Below, in pieces: positions 44,001-52,333 of a DNA stretch of 64,000 bases. Source of the stretch: JAGQRJ01 sp041402045 (GTDB lineage: Bacteria; Planctomycetota; J058). The DNA is taken from contig JAWKSZ010000022.1 of the NCBI GenBank assembly GCA_041402045.1, forward strand, positions 1 through 64,000, written 5' to 3'. The translations under genes were made by a program, and so were the position numbers. Each line of letters starts with the position of its first letter. Position 1 is the first letter of the stretch. The notes below the pieces were generated by a model. The model did not search any database. It was not told the origin of the DNA and was given only the letters and a program-made list of their open reading frames with translations.

Positions 44001-46077
44001 AGGCGTCCTCGGTGCGGTCGAGGGAGTGGTAGGCCAGGAACAGCGTGCGCGCCGACTCCGAGCTCTTGACCCCCTGCCGCTCGACCCGGCGCGCGAGCAT
44101 GTCGAGGGCCGCCTCGCTCGCCTCGTGCTGCCGCGCCGCGCGGAAGTAGGCCAGGGCGAAGCCCTCGGCCCGCGGCGCGAGGCAGGCCGCGAAGCGATAG
44201 AGCGGGAGCGCGTCCTCGCTGCGCCCGCGCAGGGTCAGCAGGTGCGCGTAGCTCAGGTAGATCATGGCCTCGAGCGGCCGGTAGCGGATCGCCCGGCGCA
44301 GGAGCGCCTCGGCCCGGGCCAGCTCCTCGGGGTCCTCCTGCAGCTCCGCTCCCAGCCGCCACCAGAACACCGGGTCGACCTCGTCCTCCTGCTCGCGCAG
44401 GGCGCGCTCGAGCAGCTCCCGGCGCTCGCCGTGGGTCCCGCGGTCGTCCAAACAGTCGAGGCGATCGAGCACGAACTTCTTCTGCGCCGGGAACTGCGCC
44501 GAGAGCCCGTGCAGGCACTCCAGCGCGGTCAAGGTGTCCTTGTCGTAGGCGGCCACCACCCGCCGCCCCCAGAGCGCGACCCGGTGGTCCTCGCCCAGCG
44601 CCAGCAGCCGCTCGAGGGCCTCGCCGGCAGCCGCGCGCTCGTGGCGGAACAACGCGGCCTCGAGCTCGTAGAGCAGGTCGAAGCGCGCCGAGTCTTCGAG
44701 CTCGAGCCCCTCCAGCCGCTCGCGCTGGTCCATGGGGAGCAGGACGACGCCGCGCGGGCCGAAGGCGCGGTAGTGCTCGAACCAGGTCTCCGCCAGGCAC
44801 TCCTGGTAGTGGCGCGCGTTGGGGTCGCGGATCAAGAGCGTCTTGCGGCAGGCGTCGTAGCCGATCACGACCTGCATGTGCGCGCTGGTCGGGTCGACGG
44901 TGCTCACCGCATACGGGATCCCGCGGTCGATCAGCGCCTGGGTCCCCTCCCAGGTCGCGGCGAACTCGCGGGTGTACCAGCCCTGCTCCTGGGCCCAGGT
45001 GCGCTGCGCGTGAGCCGGGGTCCCGTCGTAGCAGATCGCGTCGGCCACCGCCTCGTGGCTGAGGTCGAGCCCGAAGTAGTTCGCGAGCATGGTCACGCTC
45101 GCCGGCGCGCAGGTCATGTAGTCCTGGCGCACGAAGCCCACGTCCAGCCGCCGCCGCGCGCCGCGCGGGTGTTCGGCCATGGCCTCCGCGACCCGGGAGT
45201 GGAACGCCTTGGGCTCGCTGCTCACGGCCCGGGCGAGCTCGATCGCGCGGGGAACGTCGCCGCAGAGGTAGGTGGTGTCGCTCAACCGGGCGTTGAGGTG
45301 CTCGCGCTGGTGCTTCCCCATGGCCGGCAGCAGCTCGCCCGCGCGCTCGAAGGCAGCCCGGGCCTCCTCGGCCTGCTCGAGCTCCTCGAGCAAGCTCCCG
45401 AGCTGGAACCACAGCGCGGCGCACTCGAGCTGGGGCGCCCAGTCGCGCAGGAGCTCGAGGGCCTCGTCGACGCCGTCGTGGAGCCCCAGCAGGTGGGCCC
45501 GCGCCTGGAGCGCGGGGCGGAACCCCGGCGAGAGCTCCAGCGCCCGGGCGGTGGCCTCCAGGGCCTGGGGCACCTGGTCTTGCAGCTCGCAGAGGTGCGC
45601 GCGCTCGACCTGGATCCAGGGCGAGGTCGGGGCGAGCTCGAGGGCGCGGTTCAGCCGCGGCTCCGCCTCGTGGAAGTCGCGCAGGGTGCCCAAGAGGTTC
45701 GCGCGCAGCGCGAGCCAGTCGGCCTCGAGCTCGGCGGGGGCGCCCTCGGGGAGCGGGTGCTTCTCCGTCCACTGCCAGCCGGCCAGGGGCCCGCGGCTGG
45801 AGAACACCGCGTAGCCGGCGTAGTAGAGCGCCAGCGGGTGCCGCGGCGCGTCGCGCTGGGCCAGGCGCAGCCAGAGCATGCCGCGCCGAGGGTCGCCGAC
45901 GTGCCGGATCAGGCGCCCGGCGGCGACCCGCCCCTCGGGGTCGCGCCAGTCCTCGAGGGGCGCGTGGGCCGTGGCCTCGCGCCAGGCGGTGCAGTAGCGC
46001 CCGGCGTCGTAGAGCGCGCGCACCCGCTCGAGCACGGCGGTCGGGATCGGCGTCGTCGGGGGCGAGGTCGCGGGCAT
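41053..46077 (-). CDS. Giant TPR protein with embedded C39-like cysteine peptidase domain
   Basis: 1674 residues. About 1-290 are TPR-like repeats (LNRALELAPTSPWIQVERAH). About 312-450 is a papain-like C39 domain: FVRQDYMTCAPASVTMLANY with C323, SAHMQVVIGYD with H400, and LLIRDPN with D418 as the third member. From about 470 to 1600 some 25 further TPR units follow (ALRHVLAIDPAQTRAAGLLA; ALEVDPHDEEAWGLVLTW). A C-terminal hydrophobic stretch (GGLLLWLWTTWLCWRVARQA) could anchor it. No signal peptide is seen, so topology is unclear. C39 domains cut leader peptides after Gly-Gly in exporters; here there is no transporter, so the function is unknown. GAAAGGA precedes the ATG at 46077. Confidence 0.82.
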   Translation of the reverse strand: MPATSPPTTPIPTAVLERVRALYDAGRYCTAWREATAHAPLEDWRDPEGRVAAGRLIRHVGDPRRGMLWLRLAQRDAPRHPLALYYAGYAVFSSRGPLAGWQWTEKHPLPEGAPAELEADWLALRANLLGTLRDFHEAEPRLNRALELAPTSPWIQVERAHLCELQDQVPQALEATARALELSPGFRPALQARAHLLGLHDGVDEALELLRDWAPQLECAALWFQLGSLLEELEQAEEARAAFERAGELLPAMGKHQREHLNARLSDTTYLCGDVPRAIELARAVSSEPKAFHSRVAEAMAEHPRGARRRLDVGFVRQDYMTCAPASVTMLANYFGLDLSHEAVADAICYDGTPAHAQRTWAQEQGWYTREFAATWEGTQALIDRGIPYAVSTVDPTSAHMQVVIGYDACRKTLLIRDPNARHYQECLAETWFEHYRAFGPRGVVLLPMDQRERLEGLELEDSARFDLLYELEAALFRHERAAAGEALERLLALGEDHRVALWGRRVVAAYDKDTLTALECLHGLSAQFPAQKKFVLDRLDCLDDRGTHGERRELLERALREQEDEVDPVFWWRLGAELQEDPEELARAEALLRRAIRYRPLEAMIYLSYAHLLTLRGRSEDALPLYRFAACLAPRAEGFALAYFRAARQHEASEAALDMLARRVERQGVKSSESARTLFLAYHSLDRTEDAFALLERALELRPEDGDLLVFAAEVHARHGQRAEADACLARAAGKVAPRDLALGAAEVARFSGELQAALERTREALVHDPRSLPAHSSLAALLAQTAGAEAAREHLAQAVAREPEYVPLSRLYLEWLSDAPDPEPAVEALRAFLERHPTDAWARRALALKLSELGRHEAALAEARRGRAAAPRESSGWAVEAQILRDAGRAQDARRAYAEAVALDADDRGAIAGYLDCSQTPDEFKDAASAVRAALLSQPITGQGILGYAYACRGRLLGEEQLAFFQRLSEVHGARWEAWSAWVDQLLFLGRMDEAVEVGCEGVERFPLRGELWLDLARARRDQGDKDGACEALRHVLAIDPAQTRAAGLLAELLIELGRLSDAEEALRQGLLGTPRHPFLLRVLAAVERALGREAQALETLRAALEVDPHDEEAWGLVLTWSDDEPGRAAAWARELAAARPRDVTAWVRAARLLPSDATEERLALLERAEAHAPRDVELHDNRAMILAEAERFDEARAACRPAVFGEEPPLPLRGREAWVLERSGDLRAAKARMKRLLHGTPDYAWGWRELAEWCHRADDADGQAEAARHLLELDPRDAGALCHLGAANQKEGQLADAARAYGEALAVDPRNVFAAQALFDLRLEAGDLSAAGAALEALERHLPDPFVALRRVQLEVARRARGPALRALRELWRYPQADPGMLRHAVELASEAGWDHALWRPLRDAIAEEGVHPVVGWLWARDHAVFGRWDAIEDALPALRERAPALAEQAAEAYLEQLGDRRRIERLRAALERDRAWYRGRDPLWASAGYALSQCDLSEDCVRWMADWTERDPAQVGWSYLSLATAAREAGRLSLARTWPSSPWVPTPNPLRAFVHWTWLHFDHVVGGRSPAPEVEHGLGPTRPALPPAVLALADSAQAPTVRARALLAQLREEFAFLPQAPLLVDAYLQTVRYVALRGGGGLLLWLWTTWLCWRVARQARRAQRELAAGR

Positions 46078-46198
46078 GGACGTCCTTTCTACACAGGCCC
46101 ACGACCGGCCCCTGCCTGTCGCCCTGTTCCTTCGTTGTTGGTTGTTCGATCCAACTGTGCAAGGTGGCGCGACCAAGGGGCGCGGGCCATGCTCGGGC

Positions 46199-46789
46199 AT
46201 GCGCCGCCTGCTCGAGCCCACCCGCACCCTGTGGGAGCGCGGACGCCCCGCGGGGCGCCTCGCGCGCTGGCGCCTGCAGCCGCGCTGTCCGGCCTGGACC
46301 CACACCGACCCCTTGCTGCGCCAGCTCGACGCCCGCGACCCGCTCCTGCGCGTGGGCAGGGTGGTGTGGGGGGCCGTGGTCCAGGCCAACGTCGCGCTCT
46401 ACGAACCCGGGCGCCACGACCACCCCGCGGGGTTGGTCTACGGACCGGGCGAGGACTACACCGACCTCGTCCCCGCCCTCACCGAGCTCGCCCGCGAGCT
46501 GTATCTGCTCAAGGACACGACCCCCGAAGGCGAGGACCTGCGCGAGCTCGCCCAGGCCGTGACCGACGAGCTCTCACGCCCCGCGCGGCTGCGCGTGCCC
46601 GAGCGCTTGACCCGCGGCCCCGAGGCCTACCTGACCACGGCGCTCCTGCACCGCGCGCACCTCCCCGGAGGACGGCTGCGCGGGCGCCTGCTCCCGCTGC
46701 TCGTGGCCCCGGAGGTCACGCCCTGGACGTTCCCGCTCCCGGGAGCGTTCTGGAGCCCCGAGCTCCTGGCCGCCTGGCGCGACGCCTGA
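46199..46789 (+). CDS. Conserved hypothetical protein
   Basis: 196 residues starting at the ATG 46199; an in-frame ATG at 46076 would overlap the divergent gene and adds poor sequence. Mixed alpha/beta with RVGRVVWGAVVQANVALYEP, EDYTDLVPALTELARELYLL, and a C-terminal WSPELLAAWRDA. No domain, signal or membrane helix recognised. Divergent from the TPR-C39 gene (121 nt apart) and convergent with the kinase-SUMF1 gene (3 nt apart). Confidence 0.6.
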   Translation: MRRLLEPTRTLWERGRPAGRLARWRLQPRCPAWTHTDPLLRQLDARDPLLRVGRVVWGAVVQANVALYEPGRHDHPAGLVYGPGEDYTDLVPALTELARELYLLKDTTPEGEDLRELAQAVTDELSRPARLRVPERLTRGPEAYLTTALLHRAHLPGGRLRGRLLPLLVAPEVTPWTFPLPGAFWSPELLAAWRDA

Positions 46790-46792
46790 CGG

Positions 46793-48796
46793 TCAATGCG
46801 CGACGCGAAAGCCCTGGAAGCGGGCGAACCGCTCGGGGACCGCGCCGTCCCGCTGGTCCGACTGGCAGAGGAACGCCACCGCCAGCCACGAGCCGCCGCG
46901 CACCGCGCGCCGCGGGGTGTCGTCCTGGCTGTGGAAGGGCGTCGACGTCCACTCGGTGGCGTTCCCGGCCATGTCCAGGCAGCCGAAGGGCGACGCCCCC
47001 AGCGGGAACGAGCCCACCGGAGCCGTGTAGGGGAAGCCGTCGCGATCCGACTCGTGGTTGAAGCGCTCGACGTCGGGCTCGTCGCCCCAGGGGTAGCGCC
47101 CGCCGTCCTCGCCGCGCGCGGCGTACTCCCACTCCGCCTCGCTGGGCAGCCGCAGCCCCGCCCAGGCGCAGTAGGCCTCGGCCAGGGGCGCGCTCACGTA
47201 GACCACCGGGTGCTCGGGGCCCAGCCGGAAGCTGTCCGGGACCGGCCGCTGGTTCTCGGCGGCCGGGATCATGTCGGCGAACCCGTGGACCGTCCCCGAG
47301 AGCGTGTCCGGCAGGGGCGCCGCTCCGGTCTCCTGGGCGAAGCGCAGCCACTGCCGGCGGGTGACCTCGTACTTCCCCAGGAAGAACCCCTGGAGCTCGT
47401 GCGCCTCCCGCGCCCCGCCAATGAACTCGGCGCGCTGACCGAGCACGATCCGCCCCGGCGGGATCCAGCGCAGCAGCGAGCCGTCCTGGAGGTTCTCGTA
47501 GTCGCCGGGCTCCGCGCCGAAGCCCAGGCCCTCGGGCAAGGGAAGCGCCGGGCGGTTCGAGGAGTGCAGCGAGCGGTACCAGTCCGGAGCCGCGCGCAGC
47601 CGCAGCTCCCGCTCGGCGAATGCGTCCCCCGCCTGAACCCGCACCCTGTGGACCCCCTCCGGGAGTCGCAGGCGCAGGTGGAACGCGCCGTCGACCACCG
47701 GCACCTGGCGCCGCAGCGCGCCCACCTCGACCCGCACCTCCGTCGCCCCTGGCGCGCGCCCCCGCAGCTCCACGACCTCGTCCCACACCTCTGCGGGCCA
47801 GGGGTCGAGGGTCGGCGCCTGCGCCGCCGCCGCGACGCCCTCCGGGTCGGCGGCGCGCTCGCGGGTCACCGCCCAGACCGCGCTCGCTCCCAGGCTCGCC
47901 ACCAGCACGCACACCACCCCCAGCGCCCGGCGGCTCCAGGGTCGGGGCCCGACGCGCGCGAGGTCGCACGCGCGCAGCGCGCGGGCGAGCGCGACGCCGT
48001 CGGGGAAGCGCGCCTCTGGCTCCAGGGCGAGGGCTGTGTCCACGACGCGCTCCAGGTCCGGCGAGACCCCGGGGAGCTGCGCGCGCAGGGGCAGATAGTC
48101 GCCGCGACCCACCTGCGCGTAGAGCTCGGGGAGCGACCCCGCGTCGAAGGGCCGCACGCCGCTCAGGGCCTCGTAGAGGATCACCCCCAACGCGAACACG
48201 TCGCTCGCGGGGCCGACCCCCGCGCCGCCCTGGAGCTGCTCTGGGGACATGTAGTGCGGGGTCCCGACCAGGGCCCCGGTCTGGGTCATGCGCTCCCCGC
48301 CCTCCCGCCGCCCCACGCCGAAGTCGGTGACGCGAGCCCGGCCGTCCTCCCCGACCAGCACGTTGTCCGGCTTGAGGTCGCGGTGCACGACCCCGCGGGC
48401 GTGGGCGTGCCCGACCGCGTCGGCGACCTCGGCCACCCGCGCGACCCGCGCCTCCTGACTCGCGCCGCGCAGCGCCGCGGTCAACGGGCGCGCGCCGCGG
48501 ATCAGCTCGTAGGCCAGGCAGGGACGCCCCTGGTAGGCGTCCGCAGAGAACACGCGCACGATCCCCGGGTGATCGAGGGCGGCCACGAGCTCACCCTCCC
48601 GGCGAAAGCGCTCGAGCTGCCGGGGACCGACGTAGGCCGTCGAGAGCACCTTCAGCGCGACCTCGCGCCCGCTCAGCCGATCCCGAGCGCGGTAGACGAC
48701 CCCCATCGCGCCCCGCCCGAGCTCCTCCTCGACCTGATAGCGCTCCCCCGCGGGGAGGTGGGCGCTGGACGAAGGAGCGGGATCCGGACCGGCCAT
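46793..48796 (-). CDS. Membrane Ser/Thr kinase fused to a SUMF1/FGE-like domain
   Basis: 667 residues. Hanks-type kinase at about 18-280 with intact motifs: LGRGAMGVVYRA, ALKVL, HRDLKPDNVL, DFGVGR, SPEQLQ. Transmembrane helix at about 291-312 (LGVVCVLVASLGASAVWAV). A beta-rich region to about 400, then a formylglycine-generating-enzyme-like domain at about 425-667: VTRRQWLRFAQETG, HPVVYVSAPLAEAYCAWAGL, LPSEAEWEYAARG, GNATEWTSTPF, AVRGGSWL. In real FGE a catalytic Cys pair binds copper; here AYCAWAG and LCQSDQRDG cysteines are not clearly the same pair, so it may be a ligand-binding version. Such fusions are frequent in planctomycetes and myxobacteria. GTGAGG precedes the ATG. Confidence 0.9.
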   Translation of the reverse strand: MAGPDPAPSSSAHLPAGERYQVEEELGRGAMGVVYRARDRLSGREVALKVLSTAYVGPRQLERFRREGELVAALDHPGIVRVFSADAYQGRPCLAYELIRGARPLTAALRGASQEARVARVAEVADAVGHAHARGVVHRDLKPDNVLVGEDGRARVTDFGVGRREGGERMTQTGALVGTPHYMSPEQLQGGAGVGPASDVFALGVILYEALSGVRPFDAGSLPELYAQVGRGDYLPLRAQLPGVSPDLERVVDTALALEPEARFPDGVALARALRACDLARVGPRPWSRRALGVVCVLVASLGASAVWAVTRERAADPEGVAAAAQAPTLDPWPAEVWDEVVELRGRAPGATEVRVEVGALRRQVPVVDGAFHLRLRLPEGVHRVRVQAGDAFAERELRLRAAPDWYRSLHSSNRPALPLPEGLGFGAEPGDYENLQDGSLLRWIPPGRIVLGQRAEFIGGAREAHELQGFFLGKYEVTRRQWLRFAQETGAAPLPDTLSGTVHGFADMIPAAENQRPVPDSFRLGPEHPVVYVSAPLAEAYCAWAGLRLPSEAEWEYAARGEDGGRYPWGDEPDVERFNHESDRDGFPYTAPVGSFPLGASPFGCLDMAGNATEWTSTPFHSQDDTPRRAVRGGSWLAVAFLCQSDQRDGAVPERFARFQGFRVAH

Positions 48797-48918
48797 GGCC
48801 TCACCCTAGCCGGTCCCCTGCGTCATGGGCCAGCAGGCGCCCTCGTTCCGGACTGGCCCCGCACCCGCCCGAGCTGCTATACGCACAGGACCGACGCCCC
48901 TCTCCGCCGGAGCCCGCC

Positions 48919-49785
48919 ATGCCCCCGAGCTCACGCAAGTCCTCGCAGCCGACCTGGGAGGACGTCGAGCGCCTGACGGCCCTGGTCTCCGACCTGCACG
49001 ACCTCCCCTCGGCGACGGGGGCGCGGGAGCACCTCGTCCTCGAGCGGCTGCGCGAGCTCGTGGGCGCGCCCTACGCGGCGCTGGTGCGGCACGAGCTCCG
49101 CCCGGCCCCCGAGGCGGGCGTGGAGATCCACAGCATGCAGCAGGTGGGACTCGGACAGCGCCAGCTCGACCTGCTCGACGGCTACCTGCTCGAGCACGGC
49201 GACGACGACCCGCTGATCCCGATCCAAATGGACCGACTGCGCGGCAGCGACCTGGGCGCGCAGCGCAGCCACGTCTACCTGCGCCAGCAGGTGCTCGCAG
49301 ACAAGGCCTTCTACACCCACCCCCACGCGGAGCTCCGCCACGAGCTCGACTTCGACAACTGCGTGCAGGCCCACTTCCGCTACGACTCGACGCGCACGAC
49401 CACGATCTCGCTGCACCGCCCCAACGGGGAGCGTCCCTTCGACGAGCGCGCCCGTCGCCTGCTCGACCTGATCAACGCGCACGCCGGGCGAGTGATCAGC
49501 TGGAGCGCGCTCCCGCTCGGCGGGATCATGCGGCTCCAGGGGCGCATGGTCGAGGTTCCGCTCGGCACGGGGAGCGCCGAGCTCTACGGGCTGACCCCGC
49601 GCGAGCGCCAGACCGCCGAGCTGGTGCGGGTCGGGTTGGCGAACAAGGAGATCGCGCGCGAGCTGGGGATCTCGGCGAACACGGTCAAGGCCCACCTCAA
49701 GGCGCTGTCCCGCAAGACGGGGTGCATGTCGCGGACCGAGCTCGCCGTGCTGTTCACCCACCTCCCCCTGGACGGGCGGCACTGA
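48919..49785 (+). CDS. LuxR-type transcriptional regulator with an N-terminal sensor domain
   Basis: 288 residues. The C-terminal LuxR HTH is at about 225-285: LTPRERQTAELVRVGLANKE, IARELGISANTVKAHLKALS, RKTGCMSRTELAVLF. The N-terminal 210 residues look like a GAF/PAS-type sensor (LRELVGAPYAALVRHELRP, DNCVQAHFRYDSTRTTTISL). No response-regulator receiver. It binds DNA as a dimer; signal and targets are unknown. GGAG 8 nt before the ATG. Divergent from the kinase-SUMF1 gene, with a shared 122-nt control region, so it may regulate that gene. Confidence 0.85.
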   Translation: MPPSSRKSSQPTWEDVERLTALVSDLHDLPSATGAREHLVLERLRELVGAPYAALVRHELRPAPEAGVEIHSMQQVGLGQRQLDLLDGYLLEHGDDDPLIPIQMDRLRGSDLGAQRSHVYLRQQVLADKAFYTHPHAELRHELDFDNCVQAHFRYDSTRTTTISLHRPNGERPFDERARRLLDLINAHAGRVISWSALPLGGIMRLQGRMVEVPLGTGSAELYGLTPRERQTAELVRVGLANKEIARELGISANTVKAHLKALSRKTGCMSRTELAVLFTHLPLDGRH

Positions 49786-49795
49786 GCGGCGCGGG

Positions 49796-51922
49796 TCAGA
49801 ACGCGCCGAGCTGCCGCCCCAGCCACCAGGGGAGCACGAGGTCGAGCCCGTGCTTCTCGTCGCGGTCGCTGCCGTCGCCGGGCTGAGCCGGGGTGAACGG
49901 ATCGCGCTGCCACATGAAGTCGCCGTCGAGGCGCCGCAGCTCCATGGACAAGGGCTCCGTGGGGAACGCCTCGACCCCCGAGGTGAGCTGGACCCCGCCT
50001 CCGGGGAGCGGCTGGTAGCCGAGCACCGGGACCGCCTGATAGGTCACCGCCGAGAGGTCGATCACCGCGGGCGCCTTGCTGCGGTGGTGCATGCGCGCGA
50101 AGCGCCGCAGGGCCTCCTTGGCCGCGCCGTAGAGGGCGGGCGCGGTGCTGGGGTCGATCGAGGTCCGGATCAGGTCGAAGTAGGCGTTGCGGTGGTGGCC
50201 CACGTAGCGCTCGAGCAGCGCATAGCCTCGGCGCATGGCCTGCCAGCGCGCGGCGTCGGTCTCCAGCCGGAAGTAGGTGTAGAGCGTCGTGTGCGCCAGG
50301 TTGAACTTGTAGTACTGCCCCATGCCCAGGGTGTTGAGCCACATGCTGACCCAGCAGGTCTCCGCCAGCGGGCCCGCCGCGGCCACCTCGCCCGAGTAGC
50401 GCTGCGGGTCCATGCGGAACCCGCTCAGGAGCCAGGCCAGCTTCTGCGCGCCGACCCCGACCCACACCAGCGGGCCGCGGCTGCCGTTCTGCCCGTTGAA
50501 CGCGGGCCGGTCCTCGGTGACCACCCAGCGGTTCTGGATCAGGTAGTCGAGCATGGAGGTCAGCCGGCGCTGGGCCTCGCTGCGCAGCGGCGGCACGTGC
50601 TCGTAGACCAGCGCGAGCCCGAAGAACACGCCCTGATACTGGTCGCGCGAGATCCCGATCGAGCCCTGGTAGCTGATCCAGGTCTGGCCGTTGAGCTGCG
50701 CGCGGCGGAACTCGCGGGGCGCGAGGAGCTGCCCCACCTGCGAGGCCTCGGGCGCGGCGTTCCGCGCCAGGAGCCCGCTGCCCCCGTTCACGTCGAGCAG
50801 CACCCCCACGCCCTCCAGCGCCCGGATCACGTTGGCCAGGGCCTCGGGGCTCGGGTCCACCGCGTAGCGCAGGGCCTCGGCCCCGAGGTATTGCCCGGTC
50901 CAGATCGCCCCGTCGTGCCCGCGGTGGTGCTCGACCACCGTCCCCTGCAACCCGGGGCCGCCGTCCCGGTACGCGTCGAGCCAGCTCGTGCTCGCCGGCT
51001 GGTCGACCACCGCCACCAACAGCGGGCCGTGGGGCATGTGCTCGCGCAGGATCTTCTGCTCCACGTTCTTCGCCAGCTCGGCGAAGGGGGTCGCGGTCCC
51101 GGAGTCGACGAGCAGCGGCGCCCCCTCCGCCGGGATCGCGCCGGGGAACCCGGCGACGCCTTGCAGCGCCGGAGCGAGGCCCGCCAGGGCCTGAGCCACC
51201 GCGTTGCGCGCGTAGAGCTCGGCCGGCCGGGTGAGCAGCCCGCCCAGGCGATCCACGATCCGGTTGGTCGAGTCGAGCTTCAGGCTGAAGTCGACCGTGG
51301 GCGCCCCCACCCGACGGAAGCGCGGGCGCGTGGGGTCGCTCGTGTCGAGCTCGATCACGACCTCGAAGCTCAGGTCCCGCAGGCTGACCGTCAGCGGGAG
51401 GTCGATCGCCGGGCTCAAGGGTCCCAGGCTCAGCGTCAGCCGCGCGTCGAGGGTGAGCACCACCTGCCAGCTCCCGCGGACCGGGCCCCGGAGCACGAGC
51501 CGGTCGGCCTGGAGTTGGGTGAAGCCCGGCGCCGTGGTCAGGTCGGTCGTGGGGTCGAGCCGCGCGCGCACGACCTCGAGGGACAGGCTGCCCTGCGCCA
51601 GGCGCTGCCCGGCGAGCTGGGTCGTGGCCGCGTCGCCGAGCTGCCGGAGCAAGGTCGGCTGCAGCACGTCCCACGCGCTCTGCACGTCCAGGTTGTAGGC
51701 GTCGAGGGGGCTGCCCACGCTCGCCGGCGCCTGGGGCAGGGGCGGAGGTGGGGACGAGGGCAGGCTCGAGGTTGGCTGCCCCTGCTGGCTCGTGCTCGCG
51801 GCGGTGGCGGAGGCCGGGGCGCCGCCGCGCCCGCCGCCCGAGCCGCCGCAGCCCGCGGAGGCGAGGGACAGCACGAGGGCGAGGAGGGTCAGGGTCGTTG
51901 CGCCGGCGTGGCGGGGGGTCAT
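49796..51922 (-). CDS. Large lipoprotein of unknown function, paralogue 1
   Basis: 708 residues. Lipobox LSLASAGC at the N-terminus, then a Ser/Pro/Gln linker to about 70. Beta-rich middle (about 90-250) and a helical C-terminal half with W/Y-rich helices that could form an alpha-toroid: LLDVNGGSGLLARNAAP, GISRDQYQGVFFGLALVYEH, YYKFNLAHTTLYTYFRLETD, ARWQAMRRGYALLERYVGHH. Conserved His/Tyr/Arg clusters suggest a glycan- or lipid-active enzyme or binding protein, but no family was recognised. A paralogue (52334) lies directly upstream on the same strand. The ATG at 51922 is preceded only by GGAGCC. Confidence 0.75.
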   Translation of the reverse strand: MTPRHAGATTLTLLALVLSLASAGCGGSGGGRGGAPASATAASTSQQGQPTSSLPSSPPPPLPQAPASVGSPLDAYNLDVQSAWDVLQPTLLRQLGDAATTQLAGQRLAQGSLSLEVVRARLDPTTDLTTAPGFTQLQADRLVLRGPVRGSWQVVLTLDARLTLSLGPLSPAIDLPLTVSLRDLSFEVVIELDTSDPTRPRFRRVGAPTVDFSLKLDSTNRIVDRLGGLLTRPAELYARNAVAQALAGLAPALQGVAGFPGAIPAEGAPLLVDSGTATPFAELAKNVEQKILREHMPHGPLLVAVVDQPASTSWLDAYRDGGPGLQGTVVEHHRGHDGAIWTGQYLGAEALRYAVDPSPEALANVIRALEGVGVLLDVNGGSGLLARNAAPEASQVGQLLAPREFRRAQLNGQTWISYQGSIGISRDQYQGVFFGLALVYEHVPPLRSEAQRRLTSMLDYLIQNRWVVTEDRPAFNGQNGSRGPLVWVGVGAQKLAWLLSGFRMDPQRYSGEVAAAGPLAETCWVSMWLNTLGMGQYYKFNLAHTTLYTYFRLETDAARWQAMRRGYALLERYVGHHRNAYFDLIRTSIDPSTAPALYGAAKEALRRFARMHHRSKAPAVIDLSAVTYQAVPVLGYQPLPGGGVQLTSGVEAFPTEPLSMELRRLDGDFMWQRDPFTPAQPGDGSDRDEKHGLDLVLPWWLGRQLGAF

Positions 51923-52333
51923 GGTGGGCTCCGGTGTCGCTCTCGGTCACCGCGAGTGCAACCGGGAGACCGTCCGAGCTTGCAGCGCTTACGCCGCGGG
52001 GAGCCACGCGGATCCCGATTCCGGGGGCACGCACCGCGCGAGCGTCGGTTCTGGACACCCTCGGGGCGCACGGCGGAGAGCAGGGAGCCCGGAGCTCGGG
52101 AGCAACGAGCGAAGAAGGAAAGACAGAACCGCCGAGGCGCCGAGATCGCAGGGGACGCGCAGAGGGCGGCGCTCGACGAACCGGAAACGGGCCGCAGGCG
52201 AGGGCGCGGGCGGCGGGCCGACCTGACGGCTCCGCGGGCGCGCGATCGGCACGGCGCTACGTGGAGACCGGAGTCTCGATCCTGAGCGGGCGAGCGAGCG
52301 CCAGGTCGTTGACGACCTCGGAGCCACTCTGGT
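51923..52333. other. Intergenic region between paralogous lipoprotein genes
   Basis: No gene is supported. It holds a degenerate left half of repeat family B at 52126-52145 (GAACCGCCGAGGCGCCGAG) and, at 52285-52300, a 16-bp motif TGAGCGGGCGAGCGAG that recurs at 61873-61888. In both places the motif lies about 35-50 nt beyond the stop of the minus-strand gene. Confidence 0.55.

Noticed and set aside
41800..47061. 1753-codon plus-strand open frame opposite the TPR-C39 gene
   Set aside because: The minus strand carries the C39 triad and TPR consensus; the plus frame is a GC-driven shadow.
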